Source: DATEHG01 sp041691295 (GTDB lineage Bacteria > Gemmatimonadota > Gemmatimonadetes > Gemmatimonadales > GWC2-71-9). From it: 13,152 nt of DNA. The notes under the pieces are model-generated. The model ran no database searches and was not told the DNA's origin. It worked only from the letters and a program-made list of their open reading frames with translations. Position numbers and translations under genes: made by a program. Location of the stretch: NCBI GenBank assembly GCA_041691295.1, contig JBEPVA010000104.1, forward strand, positions 1-13,152. The letters are read 5' to 3'. Positions 6,427-13,152 of the stretch are shown one piece after another (position 1 is the stretch's first letter; each line of letters starts with the position of its first letter).

Positions 6427-7552
6427 CCGATATCTGCTGGCCGCAGTCGTGGCTGGCGCAGTGGCCGCCTCGGGCTGTGGATCCGCCGACAAGAGCGATG
6501 ACGGTGCCGATCATGGCGGGCCGATGCTCACCGCCGCGCAGCGGCAACGGCTTACGATCCAGCCGGTGGCCAGGACCACATTCCGGCCGGCCATCGAGGT
6601 AACCGGGACCGTGGCCTTCGACGGTGATCGCAGCACCCAGCAGATCTGCCCGATCTCGGGCCCGGTCTCGAAGGTGCTGGTCGAACCTGGAGCCAGGGTA
6701 CACGCGGGGCAGGTGCTGGCCCTGGTCTCGTCTCCGGACTATGCCTCGGCGATTTCAGGCTACCGCAAGGCGGAAGCGTCGGCCACCAATCTGCAGCGCA
6801 TCGCCGACATGAATCAGAAGCTGTTCGACAACGACGCCCTGTCCCGCCGCGATCTCGAACAGTCGCAGACCGATGCCTCGAGTGCCCTGGCTGACCAGGA
6901 TGCTGCGCTCGAACAGCTGCGCGGTATTGGAATCGACTCGGCCGCCGTCGAAGCCATCCGCAGTCATCGTTCCCGGCCGGGCGGACTCGGCGAGATCCGG
7001 GCGCCGATCGAAGGCACCGTGGTCGAGAAGCTGATCGCGCCGGGTCAGCTGCTCCAGGCCGGCACTACCCCCTGCTTCACCATTGCCTCGCTTGGCTCGG
7101 TCTGGGTCATGGCCAACGTCTTCGAAGCCGATCTGCCGTACGTCGCCGAGGGCGACTCGGTCGATGTCCGCTCCACTGACGATACCAGCCGGGTCTATCA
7201 CGGCCGGGTGACCTACGTCGGCGCGCTGGTCGATCCCAACAGCCGGGCCACCTCGGTGCGCGTGGTCACCACCAACCATGGTGAGGACCTCCGGCGCGAC
7301 ATGTACGTCCGGGCCACCATCCATTCGCGCCGTGACAAGACCGGCACCCTGCTGCCGGCGTCGGCGGTGCTCAGGGACGACGACAACCTGCCATTTGTCT
7401 ACATCGCCACCAACGACAGTAGCTACGCCCGCAAGCAGGTCACGGTTGGGCCGCACGTGGACAACCGGATCGAAGTCACCAGCGGCCTCGGGATCGGTGA
7501 CCGGGTGGTGAGCGACGGCGGCCTGTTCCTGCAATTCGCCGAGAGCCAGTGA
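6416..7552 (+). CDS. RND efflux membrane fusion (adaptor) lipoprotein, CzcB/CusB-like
   Basis: The periplasmic adaptor linking the RND pump to the channel, 378 residues. The signal peptide ends in a lipobox, AASGC, with lipidated Cys 21, so it is anchored to the inner membrane. The order of parts is the family's: first lipoyl half (79-109, with GPVSKVLVEPGARVHAGQVLA), alpha hairpin (about 110-187), second lipoyl half (191-226, with IRAPIEGTVVEKLIAPGQ), beta-barrel (about 228-305) and membrane-proximal domain (310-378). The start is ATG 6416, with GGAG 6 bases upstream inside the channel gene; the frame is open further up, but only as overlap with that gene. No His-rich or Met-rich N-terminal metal site as in CusB is obvious, apart from a DDGADHGG stretch at 28-35. 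Its stop overlaps the pump start in GTGA. Confidence 0.93.
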   Translation: MSTSRYLLAAVVAGAVAASGCGSADKSDDGADHGGPMLTAAQRQRLTIQPVARTTFRPAIEVTGTVAFDGDRSTQQICPISGPVSKVLVEPGARVHAGQVLALVSSPDYASAISGYRKAEASATNLQRIADMNQKLFDNDALSRRDLEQSQTDASSALADQDAALEQLRGIGIDSAAVEAIRSHRSRPGGLGEIRAPIEGTVVEKLIAPGQLLQAGTTPCFTIASLGSVWVMANVFEADLPYVAEGDSVDVRSTDDTSRVYHGRVTYVGALVDPNSRATSVRVVTTNHGEDLRRDMYVRATIHSRRDKTGTLLPASAVLRDDDNLPFVYIATNDSSYARKQVTVGPHVDNRIEVTSGLGIGDRVVSDGGLFLQFAESQ

Positions 7553-10500
7553 GCGAGCACCTCGAGTTGGAGCAGCCCAGCGCGGGCAACGTCTCGCTGA
7601 TCCACCAGCTGGTCCGGTGGTCGCTCGAGCAGCGGTTCCTGGTCTGCCTGATGGCGGTGTTGATCCTGGTGGTCGGTGCCTGGTCGTTCTCGCGACTGCC
7701 GGTCGACGCCTATCCCGACCTCTCGCCGCCACTGGTGGAGATCGTGACCCAGTGGCCGGGACACGCGGCCGAGGAGGTGGAGCGGCTGATCACGGTGCCG
7801 GTCGAGATCGGGGTCAACGGCATCCCGCGGATGCATGTCATCCGGTCGATCTCGCTCTATGGCCTGTCCAGTGTCCGGCTCACCTTCGAGGACGGTACCG
7901 ACAACTATTTCGCCCGGCAGCAGGTGTTCGAGCGGCTACCGGATTTCGGATTGCCGGATGGCGTGTCACCGTCGGTCTCGCCCCTCGCCTCGCCGTCGGG
8001 GCTGGTCTATCGCTACGTGGTCGAGAGTCCCGACCAGAGCGCCAAGGACCTGAAGATCATCAACGACTGGATTATCTCCCGTCAATTCACTGCCATCCCC
8101 GGCGTGGCCGACGTGGCCACCCTCGGTGGCGAGACGATGGAGTACCAGGTCCAGCTCGATCCGGCCCGCCTGGCCAGCGCGGGGTTGTCGGTCAGGGACG
8201 TCGTCGCCGCCCTCTCGGCCAATAACAGCAATGCCGGCGGTGGCTTCTACTCCGAGGGCGGGCAGTTCTACTATGTCCGCGGCCTGGGCCGGGTCGTGAC
8301 GCCCGATGACATCGGCAACATCGTGCTGGCCAATCACAATGGCGTGCCGGTGCTGGTCCGCAATGTCGGCCACGTCGAGATCGGGCATGCCCCGAGGCTG
8401 GGGCAGTTCGGATTCAACAGCAACGACGACGCGGTTGAAGGAGTCATCGTGCTGCGGAAAGGAGAGCAGGCCCAGACGGTGCTGCAGCGGGTCGAGGCCA
8501 AGACCCGCGAGCTCAATGACAGCATCCTGCCGCATGACGTGAAGGTCCGGTCGTTCTACGATCGCAGCGACCTGATCGCGCTGACCACCCGCACCGTCGA
8601 GGACAACCTGCTGCGCGGCATCGTGCTGGTCATTGCGGTACTGATCCTGTTCCTGTACGACGCCCGGTCAGGGCTGATCGTGGCCTGCACCATCCCGCTG
8701 GCGCTGTTTTTTGCCTTCATCTGCCTCGACCTCAAGCACATCCCGGCCAACCTGCTTTCGATCGGCGCGATCGACTTCGGCATCCTGGTCGACGGCGCGG
8801 TTGTAATGGTGGAGAACATCCACCGGCAACTGGCCGAGCGGCACGGCACCCCCTATCACCTGCTCGACGTCATTGCCGAGGCGGCGGCGGAGGTGGACCG
8901 GCCGGTGTTCTATGCCGTGGCGGTCATCGTGGCGGGGTTCCTGCCGATCTACGTCCTGAGTGGCCCGTCGGGCAAGCTGTTCAGCCCGATGGCCGACACC
9001 ACGATCTTTGCCCTGATCGGCTCGCTGATCCTGACCCTGACCCTGATGCCGGTGCTCTGCTCCTGGGTGCTCCGCAAAGGAGTGATCGAGCGGCGGAACC
9101 CCGGATTCGAGTGGGTCAAGCGTCACTACACTCGCGCCCTCGACTGGTGCCTGGCCCGGCCGAGGACCACGGTTGGCGTGTCCACCGGAATGTTCGCGGC
9201 CGCCTTGCTGCTGATGACCCAGGTCGGCGCCGAATTCATGCCCAAGCTGGATGAAGGCGCCATCTGGGTCCGGGCCACGATGCCGTACACCATTTCGCTC
9301 GAGGAATCGTCGAAGATCGTGCCGCAGGTCCGGGCCGCCCTCAAGTCGTTCCCCGAGGTGACCGTGGTGACCAACGAGCACGGCCGCGACGATGCCGGTA
9401 CCGACCCGACTGGGTTCTTCAACGCCGAGTTCTACGTCGGGCTCCGGCCGTACAAGACGTGGCATGGGAACTACCACACCAAGAACGAACTGATCGCGGC
9501 CATCGACCAGAAGCTCGCGGCCTTTCCCGGCGTGATCTTCAACTACACCCAGCCGGCCGAGGATGCGGTCGACGAAGCCGAGACCGGGCTCAAGAGTTCG
9601 CTCGACGTGAAGGTGTCGGGACCCGACCTCGGCACGCTCCAGACCAAGGGGCTGGAGATCAAGCACGTCCTCGAAGGGGTCCGTGGCATCAAGCACGTGA
9701 CCCTGGTGCGTGAACTGGGGCAGCCGAGCCTGACGGTGTCGATCGACCGGGCCAAGATTGCCCGGTATGGACTCAATGTCGACGACGTCAACGGATTGAT
9801 CGAGGCTGCGGTCGGCGGAGTGAGTGCGACCCAGGTAGTCCAGGGCGAGCGGACCTTCGATCTGGTGGTCCGGCTCGAGGCCCGGTTCCGCGAATCGCCG
9901 GAGCGGATCGGCAATATCCTGGTGCCCACGCCCGGAGGCGCCCAGGTCCCGCTCAAGGAAATCGCCACCATCGAGGTGGCCAGCGGGGCCTCGTTCATCT
10001 ACCGTGAGAATAATTCCCGCTTTATCGGCATTCAGTATTCGGTCGAAGGACGCGACTTGGCGGGAGCGGTGCAGGACGGTCAGCGACAGGTGGTCGACAA
10101 GGTCAAGCTGCCATCCGGCTACCGGGTGGCGTGGGGCGGCGAGTACCAGGATTACACCGCATCCCGGAGCCAGCTCCGGCTGGTGCTGCCGCTGACCTTC
10201 TTCCTGATCTTCCTGATCCTGTTCGCGCTGTACAGTAACTTCAAGTTCCCGCTCATCACCGTCGTGGGCGTACTGCTCTCGGCGCCGATCGGCGGCATCG
10301 TGGCGCTGGCGGTGACGGGCACGGCCTTTTCAGTGTCATCCGGCATCGGCTTCCTGGCGTTGTTCGGCGTCTCGGTCCAGACCGCCGTGGTGTACATCTC
10401 ATACGCCAATAAGCTGCGGCGAGGCGGGGCGGAGATCGTGCAGGCGACCAGGGACGCGGCCCTGCTCCGGCTCCGGCCGATCATGATGACGGCGCTGGTC

Positions 10501-10674
10501 GCGGCATTCGGGCTGCTGCCGGCGGCGCTGGCCAGTGGGGTCGGCGCCGATTCCCAGCGGCCCTTTGCCATGGTCATCGTCGGCGGGCTCTTTTCCCGCC
10601 TGCTGATCAGCGTGTTCCTGATGCCGGTGCTCTACGCCCTGGTCAGCCGCCCCGGCGACCGGCTCGAGGTCTGA
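7549..10674 (+). CDS. czcA: Heavy-metal efflux RND pump, CzcA-type permease
   Basis: The proton-driven inner membrane pump of the tripartite system, 1041 residues, the usual HME-RND length. The two-fold layout is visible: TM1 at about 30-47, a porter loop starting LPVDAYPDLSPP, TM2-6 from about 353, a second half with TM7 near 550, and TM8-12 from about 880. In TM4 the motif DFGILVDGAVVMVEN gives Asp 409, Asp 415 and Glu 422, the same spacing as the proton-relay residues D402, D408 and E415 of CzcA; this DFGxxVDGAVV form belongs to divalent-metal (Zn/Co/Cd/Ni) pumps rather than Cu/Ag CusA. By hand alignment two of the CusA methionine-triad positions are Asn 625 and Glu 676, again against Cu(I). 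Start GTG 7549 overlaps the adaptor stop by 4 bases. The gene symbol reflects family; the actual substrate is not proven. Confidence 0.92.
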   Translation: MSEHLELEQPSAGNVSLIHQLVRWSLEQRFLVCLMAVLILVVGAWSFSRLPVDAYPDLSPPLVEIVTQWPGHAAEEVERLITVPVEIGVNGIPRMHVIRSISLYGLSSVRLTFEDGTDNYFARQQVFERLPDFGLPDGVSPSVSPLASPSGLVYRYVVESPDQSAKDLKIINDWIISRQFTAIPGVADVATLGGETMEYQVQLDPARLASAGLSVRDVVAALSANNSNAGGGFYSEGGQFYYVRGLGRVVTPDDIGNIVLANHNGVPVLVRNVGHVEIGHAPRLGQFGFNSNDDAVEGVIVLRKGEQAQTVLQRVEAKTRELNDSILPHDVKVRSFYDRSDLIALTTRTVEDNLLRGIVLVIAVLILFLYDARSGLIVACTIPLALFFAFICLDLKHIPANLLSIGAIDFGILVDGAVVMVENIHRQLAERHGTPYHLLDVIAEAAAEVDRPVFYAVAVIVAGFLPIYVLSGPSGKLFSPMADTTIFALIGSLILTLTLMPVLCSWVLRKGVIERRNPGFEWVKRHYTRALDWCLARPRTTVGVSTGMFAAALLLMTQVGAEFMPKLDEGAIWVRATMPYTISLEESSKIVPQVRAALKSFPEVTVVTNEHGRDDAGTDPTGFFNAEFYVGLRPYKTWHGNYHTKNELIAAIDQKLAAFPGVIFNYTQPAEDAVDEAETGLKSSLDVKVSGPDLGTLQTKGLEIKHVLEGVRGIKHVTLVRELGQPSLTVSIDRAKIARYGLNVDDVNGLIEAAVGGVSATQVVQGERTFDLVVRLEARFRESPERIGNILVPTPGGAQVPLKEIATIEVASGASFIYRENNSRFIGIQYSVEGRDLAGAVQDGQRQVVDKVKLPSGYRVAWGGEYQDYTASRSQLRLVLPLTFFLIFLILFALYSNFKFPLITVVGVLLSAPIGGIVALAVTGTAFSVSSGIGFLALFGVSVQTAVVYISYANKLRRGGAEIVQATRDAALLRLRPIMMTALVAAFGLLPAALASGVGADSQRPFAMVIVGGLFSRLLISVFLMPVLYALVSRPGDRLEV

Positions 10675-11042
10675 TGACGCCGTTCGGCCATACCCCCGGC
10701 TGGCGCCGCATGCGGGCCCTGGTGCTCGCGGCGGTGGTCTTGGTCGGTGGATTCGGCCTCCCGGCCTTTGACGCGATCGCCTTTCACTGGCGCCCGCCGG
10801 CCAGCTCGCCGCTCTCGAGCGCCCCGAAGCTGCAGCAGTTCGGTGCCCCGCTCGAGCACTCGGTCCAGTGCGTCATCACCCACAATGCCCCGGCCCCGCG
10901 TCTGGCCGCGGTGTCGGGCGGCGGTCTTCGGCTCCGCTCCACTGAACGGGTCTCCGCTGCCATTCTCACCCCGGCCACGCCTCGCGCGGCCACCATTCAT
11001 TCCCCGGTCCAGCCCCGCGCACCGCCAGTCCGCATCGCCTGA
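10674..11042 (+). CDS. Small membrane-anchored HxxxC protein B, after the RND pump
   Basis: A 122-residue protein, paralogous to protein A at 4616-4987. Its ATG shares a base with the pump stop (TGATG), a classic translational coupling arrangement, so it belongs to the efflux operon. Layout: basic N-terminus, hydrophobic helix at about 14-28, then GLPAFD-x4-H (Asp 33, His 38), a Pro/Ser/Ala-rich linker, EHSVQCVIT with His 62 and Cys 66, a variable tail and the ending RAPPVRIA. The helix could be an uncleaved anchor with the remainder in the periplasm. No known domain is recognised. It might be a metal chaperone, a pump accessory subunit or a sensor; DUF2946-like small proteins near copper-related receptors are a loose analogy only. 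The DNA is as GC-rich as its neighbours and the downstream gene is the TonB-dependent receptor, 96 bases away. Confidence 0.8.
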   Translation: MTPFGHTPGWRRMRALVLAAVVLVGGFGLPAFDAIAFHWRPPASSPLSSAPKLQQFGAPLEHSVQCVITHNAPAPRLAAVSGGGLRLRSTERVSAAILTPATPRAATIHSPVQPRAPPVRIA

Positions 11043-11057
11043 TCGCGTCCGCGATCA
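11040..11057. promoter_or_regulatory. 18-bp palindrome at the end of small protein B
   Basis: TGATCGCG-TC-CGCGATCA is a perfect dyad that includes the stop codon of protein B (11040-11042). Its GATCG...TC...CGATC core is shared with the dyad at 5068-5083, which lies in the equivalent gap after protein A. Confidence 0.35.
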
Positions 11058-11083
11058 CACCCTGAATCGGTATGCCATCTGAC

Positions 11084-11115
11084 GCGCCGCCGGGGGAGTT
11101 CCCCCGCGGCGGCGC
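11084..11115 (+). terminator. Strong GC hairpin before the TonB-dependent receptor gene
   Basis: GCGCCGCC plus GGGGG (11084-11096) pairs with 11101-11115 around an AGTT loop, giving a 13-bp stem with a 2-base bulge (11106-11107). No U tract follows. It ends 23 bases before the receptor ATG and 13 before its Shine-Dalgarno, so it could end most efflux operon transcripts, attenuate receptor expression, or stabilise a processed 5' end. Confidence 0.45.
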
Positions 11116-11138
11116 CTGACCGCCTCCTGGAGCCAGCG

Positions 11139-13152
11139 ATGCTGACCCTTGCCGTAGCCTTGTTGCTGCTGACGCCGACCACCGGCGCCGCAACCCACCA
11201 TGACGTGCCCATCACTCCATCAACCACCACGGTCCTCGGCACCAACAACCTGTCGGGCACCGCAACCGACAGCAGCAGCGGACATCCGCTGGCTGGCGCC
11301 GATATCACGCTGCTCCAGGGCAGCCAGATCGTGGCCCGGACCACGACCGATCCCTTCGGCCGCTACATCCTGCACGATCTCGATCCCGGCAGCTACACCC
11401 TGTCGGCCCGCTTCGTCGGGTATCGCCCGGTCAATCAGCTGGTGACCCTGACCAGTGGTGTCCGCATGACGCAGAGCAACTTCGTGCTCGCTACGGTGCC
11501 GGTGGTCCTCGCCGACATCGAGACCGTCGGCAGTCTCCCCATTGCGGTCGATACCCGCACCGGTGACCAGACCTACAAACAGGATGACTTTCACGGCGCG
11601 CCCTCGACCACCACGTCCCAGATCATCCAGCAATCGATCGCCGGAGCTGTCCGGGCACCCACCGGCGAGGTCCATATCCGCGGCCAGCACGCCGAGTACA
11701 CCTACTACGTGGATGGGGTGCCGGTTCCGTCGGGGATATCGGGCAGTCTGAACGAGCTGTTCGATCCATCGATCGTGAACAACATCAACTTCGTGACCGG
11801 TGCCTGGGACGCCGAGTACGGCAACAAGAACTCCGCCGTGGTGAACGTCACCACCCGGATTCCTCCCGGGGGGTTTCATTTCTCGGCGTCGGGGTACGGC
11901 GGCAGTTTCAACAGCAACGGCCAGACCCTGAGCCTCAGCACCAACGCTGGCCGGTGGGGGTTCTTCCTGTCCGGCAGCCGCCAGTCAACTGACATGCGGC
12001 GGGAACCGGTGGTGTTCGATACCATCGCCAGCAAGGGCGCGGTCAACTTCAGCAATCATGGCACCGATCTGTTCGCCTTTGGCAAAATCCGGTACACCGC
12101 CGGCGCCAACGACGTGATCGACCTCAACGGCAACTGGTCGCAGACCAGATTCCAGGTACCGTACGATTCCACCGGCGGGGTCCGGCTGGATGACAATCAG
12201 CAGGATCGCAACAGCTTCGTGAACCTGGGCTGGCGCCACCTCTTCGCCGCCCGGGGAGATGAGAGCTCGCGGGACGAGTTCTTCGGTGGCCTGTTCTACC
12301 GCCATGGCAGTCTCGACTATGTGCCCGGGGTGGACGATACGCCGTCGTTCGTCTTCTTCCCGGATACGCTGACCCCTTACAACCTGCGCGAGGCCCGGAG
12401 CTTCAACACCGTGGGGCTCAAGACCGACTATACCTGGCATGTGCGCCACGGACTCGAGTTCAAGACCGGCGTGATGGCCTCCCGCACGACGGGGCGGGAA
12501 GATTTCGGGACCGTTGATTCGGCGGGCACGGCAGGGCCGGCCTCGAACTCCGACCTGCAGGGGTGGGATGTCGGCGTCTATGCCCAGACCGCCTACTCAC
12601 CGGCCGAGTGGTTCGAGGTGAGAGCGGGCGTTCGGTGGGACAATCACAACGCGCCGTTTGCCGGAACCCAGCACCAGGTCAGTCCCCGGATCCGGCTCAA
12701 CTTCTTCCCCAGTCCGTCGAATACCATCTACCTGTACTACGGCCGCCAGTTCCTGCCGACCAACGTCGAGGATCTGCGCGCCATCACCAGTACCGCGCAA
12801 GGCGGAACGACGACGGTGCCGACCCTGCCGCAGCGCGACAACGTGTACGAAGCCGGCCTGATTCACCGGTTCCCGTTCGGGATGGTGACCAAGCTCGCCG
12901 GGTATCACAAGGACAGCAGCCCGGGTATCGACGACAACACTGTCCCCGGTTCATCGATCGTGACCTCGGTCAATATCGCCGAAGTGCATATCAGTGGAAT
13001 CGAAGCGGTGCTCGAAGTCCGGCCGAAGGGGCCGGTCACGGGGTTCGCCAATGTGGCGCTGAATCACGCCTATGGAGCCGGTCCCGTCACCGGGGGGTTC
13101 TTCCCGACCGATAACCCGACCGGGTTCTTTGACCTCGACCACGACCAGCGGC
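11139..13152 (+). CDS. TonB-dependent receptor with carboxypeptidase-regulatory-like N-terminal domain, 3' truncated by window
   Basis: An outer membrane, TonB-dependent active transporter; 671 codons are present and the frame is open at the window edge. ATG 11139 has GGAG 6 bases upstream. Residues 1 to about 18 are a signal peptide. A CarboxypepD_reg-like beta-sandwich follows at about 38-117, with GHPLAGADITL, TDPFGRYILHDLDPGSYTLSARFVGYRP. The plug lies at about 140-241, with VHIRGQ, TYYVDGVPVP and VVNVTTR. From about 245 come alternating hydrophobic barrel strands, including YLYYGRQFLPTN and the late motif SGIEAVLEV. The C-terminal strand is missing only because the window ends. No clear TonB box is seen; ADIETVGSLP near 125-134 is a poor candidate. 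Receptors of this layout are common in Bacteroidota, Acidobacteriota and Gemmatimonadota. The substrate is unknown; its place after a metal pump operon hints at metal or metallophore uptake (inference). Confidence 0.9.
   Translation, partial: MLTLAVALLLLTPTTGAATHHDVPITPSTTTVLGTNNLSGTATDSSSGHPLAGADITLLQGSQIVARTTTDPFGRYILHDLDPGSYTLSARFVGYRPVNQLVTLTSGVRMTQSNFVLATVPVVLADIETVGSLPIAVDTRTGDQTYKQDDFHGAPSTTTSQIIQQSIAGAVRAPTGEVHIRGQHAEYTYYVDGVPVPSGISGSLNELFDPSIVNNINFVTGAWDAEYGNKNSAVVNVTTRIPPGGFHFSASGYGGSFNSNGQTLSLSTNAGRWGFFLSGSRQSTDMRREPVVFDTIASKGAVNFSNHGTDLFAFGKIRYTAGANDVIDLNGNWSQTRFQVPYDSTGGVRLDDNQQDRNSFVNLGWRHLFAARGDESSRDEFFGGLFYRHGSLDYVPGVDDTPSFVFFPDTLTPYNLREARSFNTVGLKTDYTWHVRHGLEFKTGVMASRTTGREDFGTVDSAGTAGPASNSDLQGWDVGVYAQTAYSPAEWFEVRAGVRWDNHNAPFAGTQHQVSPRIRLNFFPSPSNTIYLYYGRQFLPTNVEDLRAITSTAQGGTTTVPTLPQRDNVYEAGLIHRFPFGMVTKLAGYHKDSSPGIDDNTVPGSSIVTSVNIAEVHISGIEAVLEVRPKGPVTGFANVALNHAYGAGPVTGGFFPTDNPTGFFDLDHDQR

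Noticed and set aside
6755..7732. Minus-strand open frame (325 codons) opposite the adaptor and pump start
   Set aside because: It crosses the junction of two certain genes and has shadow-like composition.
8668..9696. Long minus-strand open frame (342 codons) opposite the RND pump
   Set aside because: Shadow of the pump gene, whose motifs are on the + strand; the translation is Arg/Gly/His-rich with no domain.
1..13152. tRNA, rRNA, CRISPR array, insertion sequence or transposase
   Set aside because: I saw no regularly spaced direct repeats, no transposase-like protein and no recognisable structural RNA; the palindromes at 2021-2126 and 3041-3123 do not contain coding capacity.

Overview
The window is 13,152 bases of high-GC bacterial DNA, densely coding, with every intergenic gap under 300 bases. 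The combination of a TonB-dependent receptor with an N-terminal carboxypeptidase-regulatory-like domain, an HME-type RND metal efflux system, a Bfd-like ferredoxin and many GTG/TTG starts suggests a Gram-negative, probably environmental bacterium. Gemmatimonadota or a neighbouring phylum is my best guess, but this is inference from gene style only; there is no rRNA or marker gene here.

Left part, bases 1-2013, + strand: the 3' end of a short-chain dehydrogenase, a small Bfd-like [2Fe-2S] protein 4 bases later, and a membrane-anchored GAF sensor histidine kinase whose likely TTG start overlaps the Bfd stop. These three look co-transcribed. Bases 2021-2126 hold a large near-perfect palindrome. 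It is followed by an NmrA-type atypical SDR (2154-3014), which converges on a cation diffusion facilitator transporter (3114-3989, - strand). Upstream of that transporter, also on the - strand, is a small cysteine-containing lipoprotein of unknown function (4063-4518).

Right part, bases 4616 to the end, + strand: a heavy-metal efflux locus. The order is small membrane-anchored HxxxC protein A (4616-4987), TolC-like outer membrane factor (5110-6426), membrane fusion lipoprotein (6416-7552), CzcA-type RND pump (7549-10674), small HxxxC protein B (10674-11042) and a TonB-dependent receptor (11139 to beyond the window). The tripartite pump genes overlap by 11 and 4 bases, and protein B overlaps the pump stop by 1 base, so these four genes are almost certainly translationally coupled.

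The most interesting feature is the pair of small proteins A and B. They are paralogues of each other by eye, share a GLPAxD-x4-H motif and an HxxQCVxT motif, and have the same 56-residue tail after the cysteine. Each sits directly upstream of an outer membrane protein gene, separated from it by about 100-120 bases that contain a GATCG...CGATC dyad. This looks like an undescribed accessory component of an HME-RND efflux locus, possibly a periplasmic metal-handling or sensing protein. The two transporters, CDF and RND, together suggest a divalent metal homeostasis theme, with the TonB-dependent receptor possibly handling uptake of the same metal.
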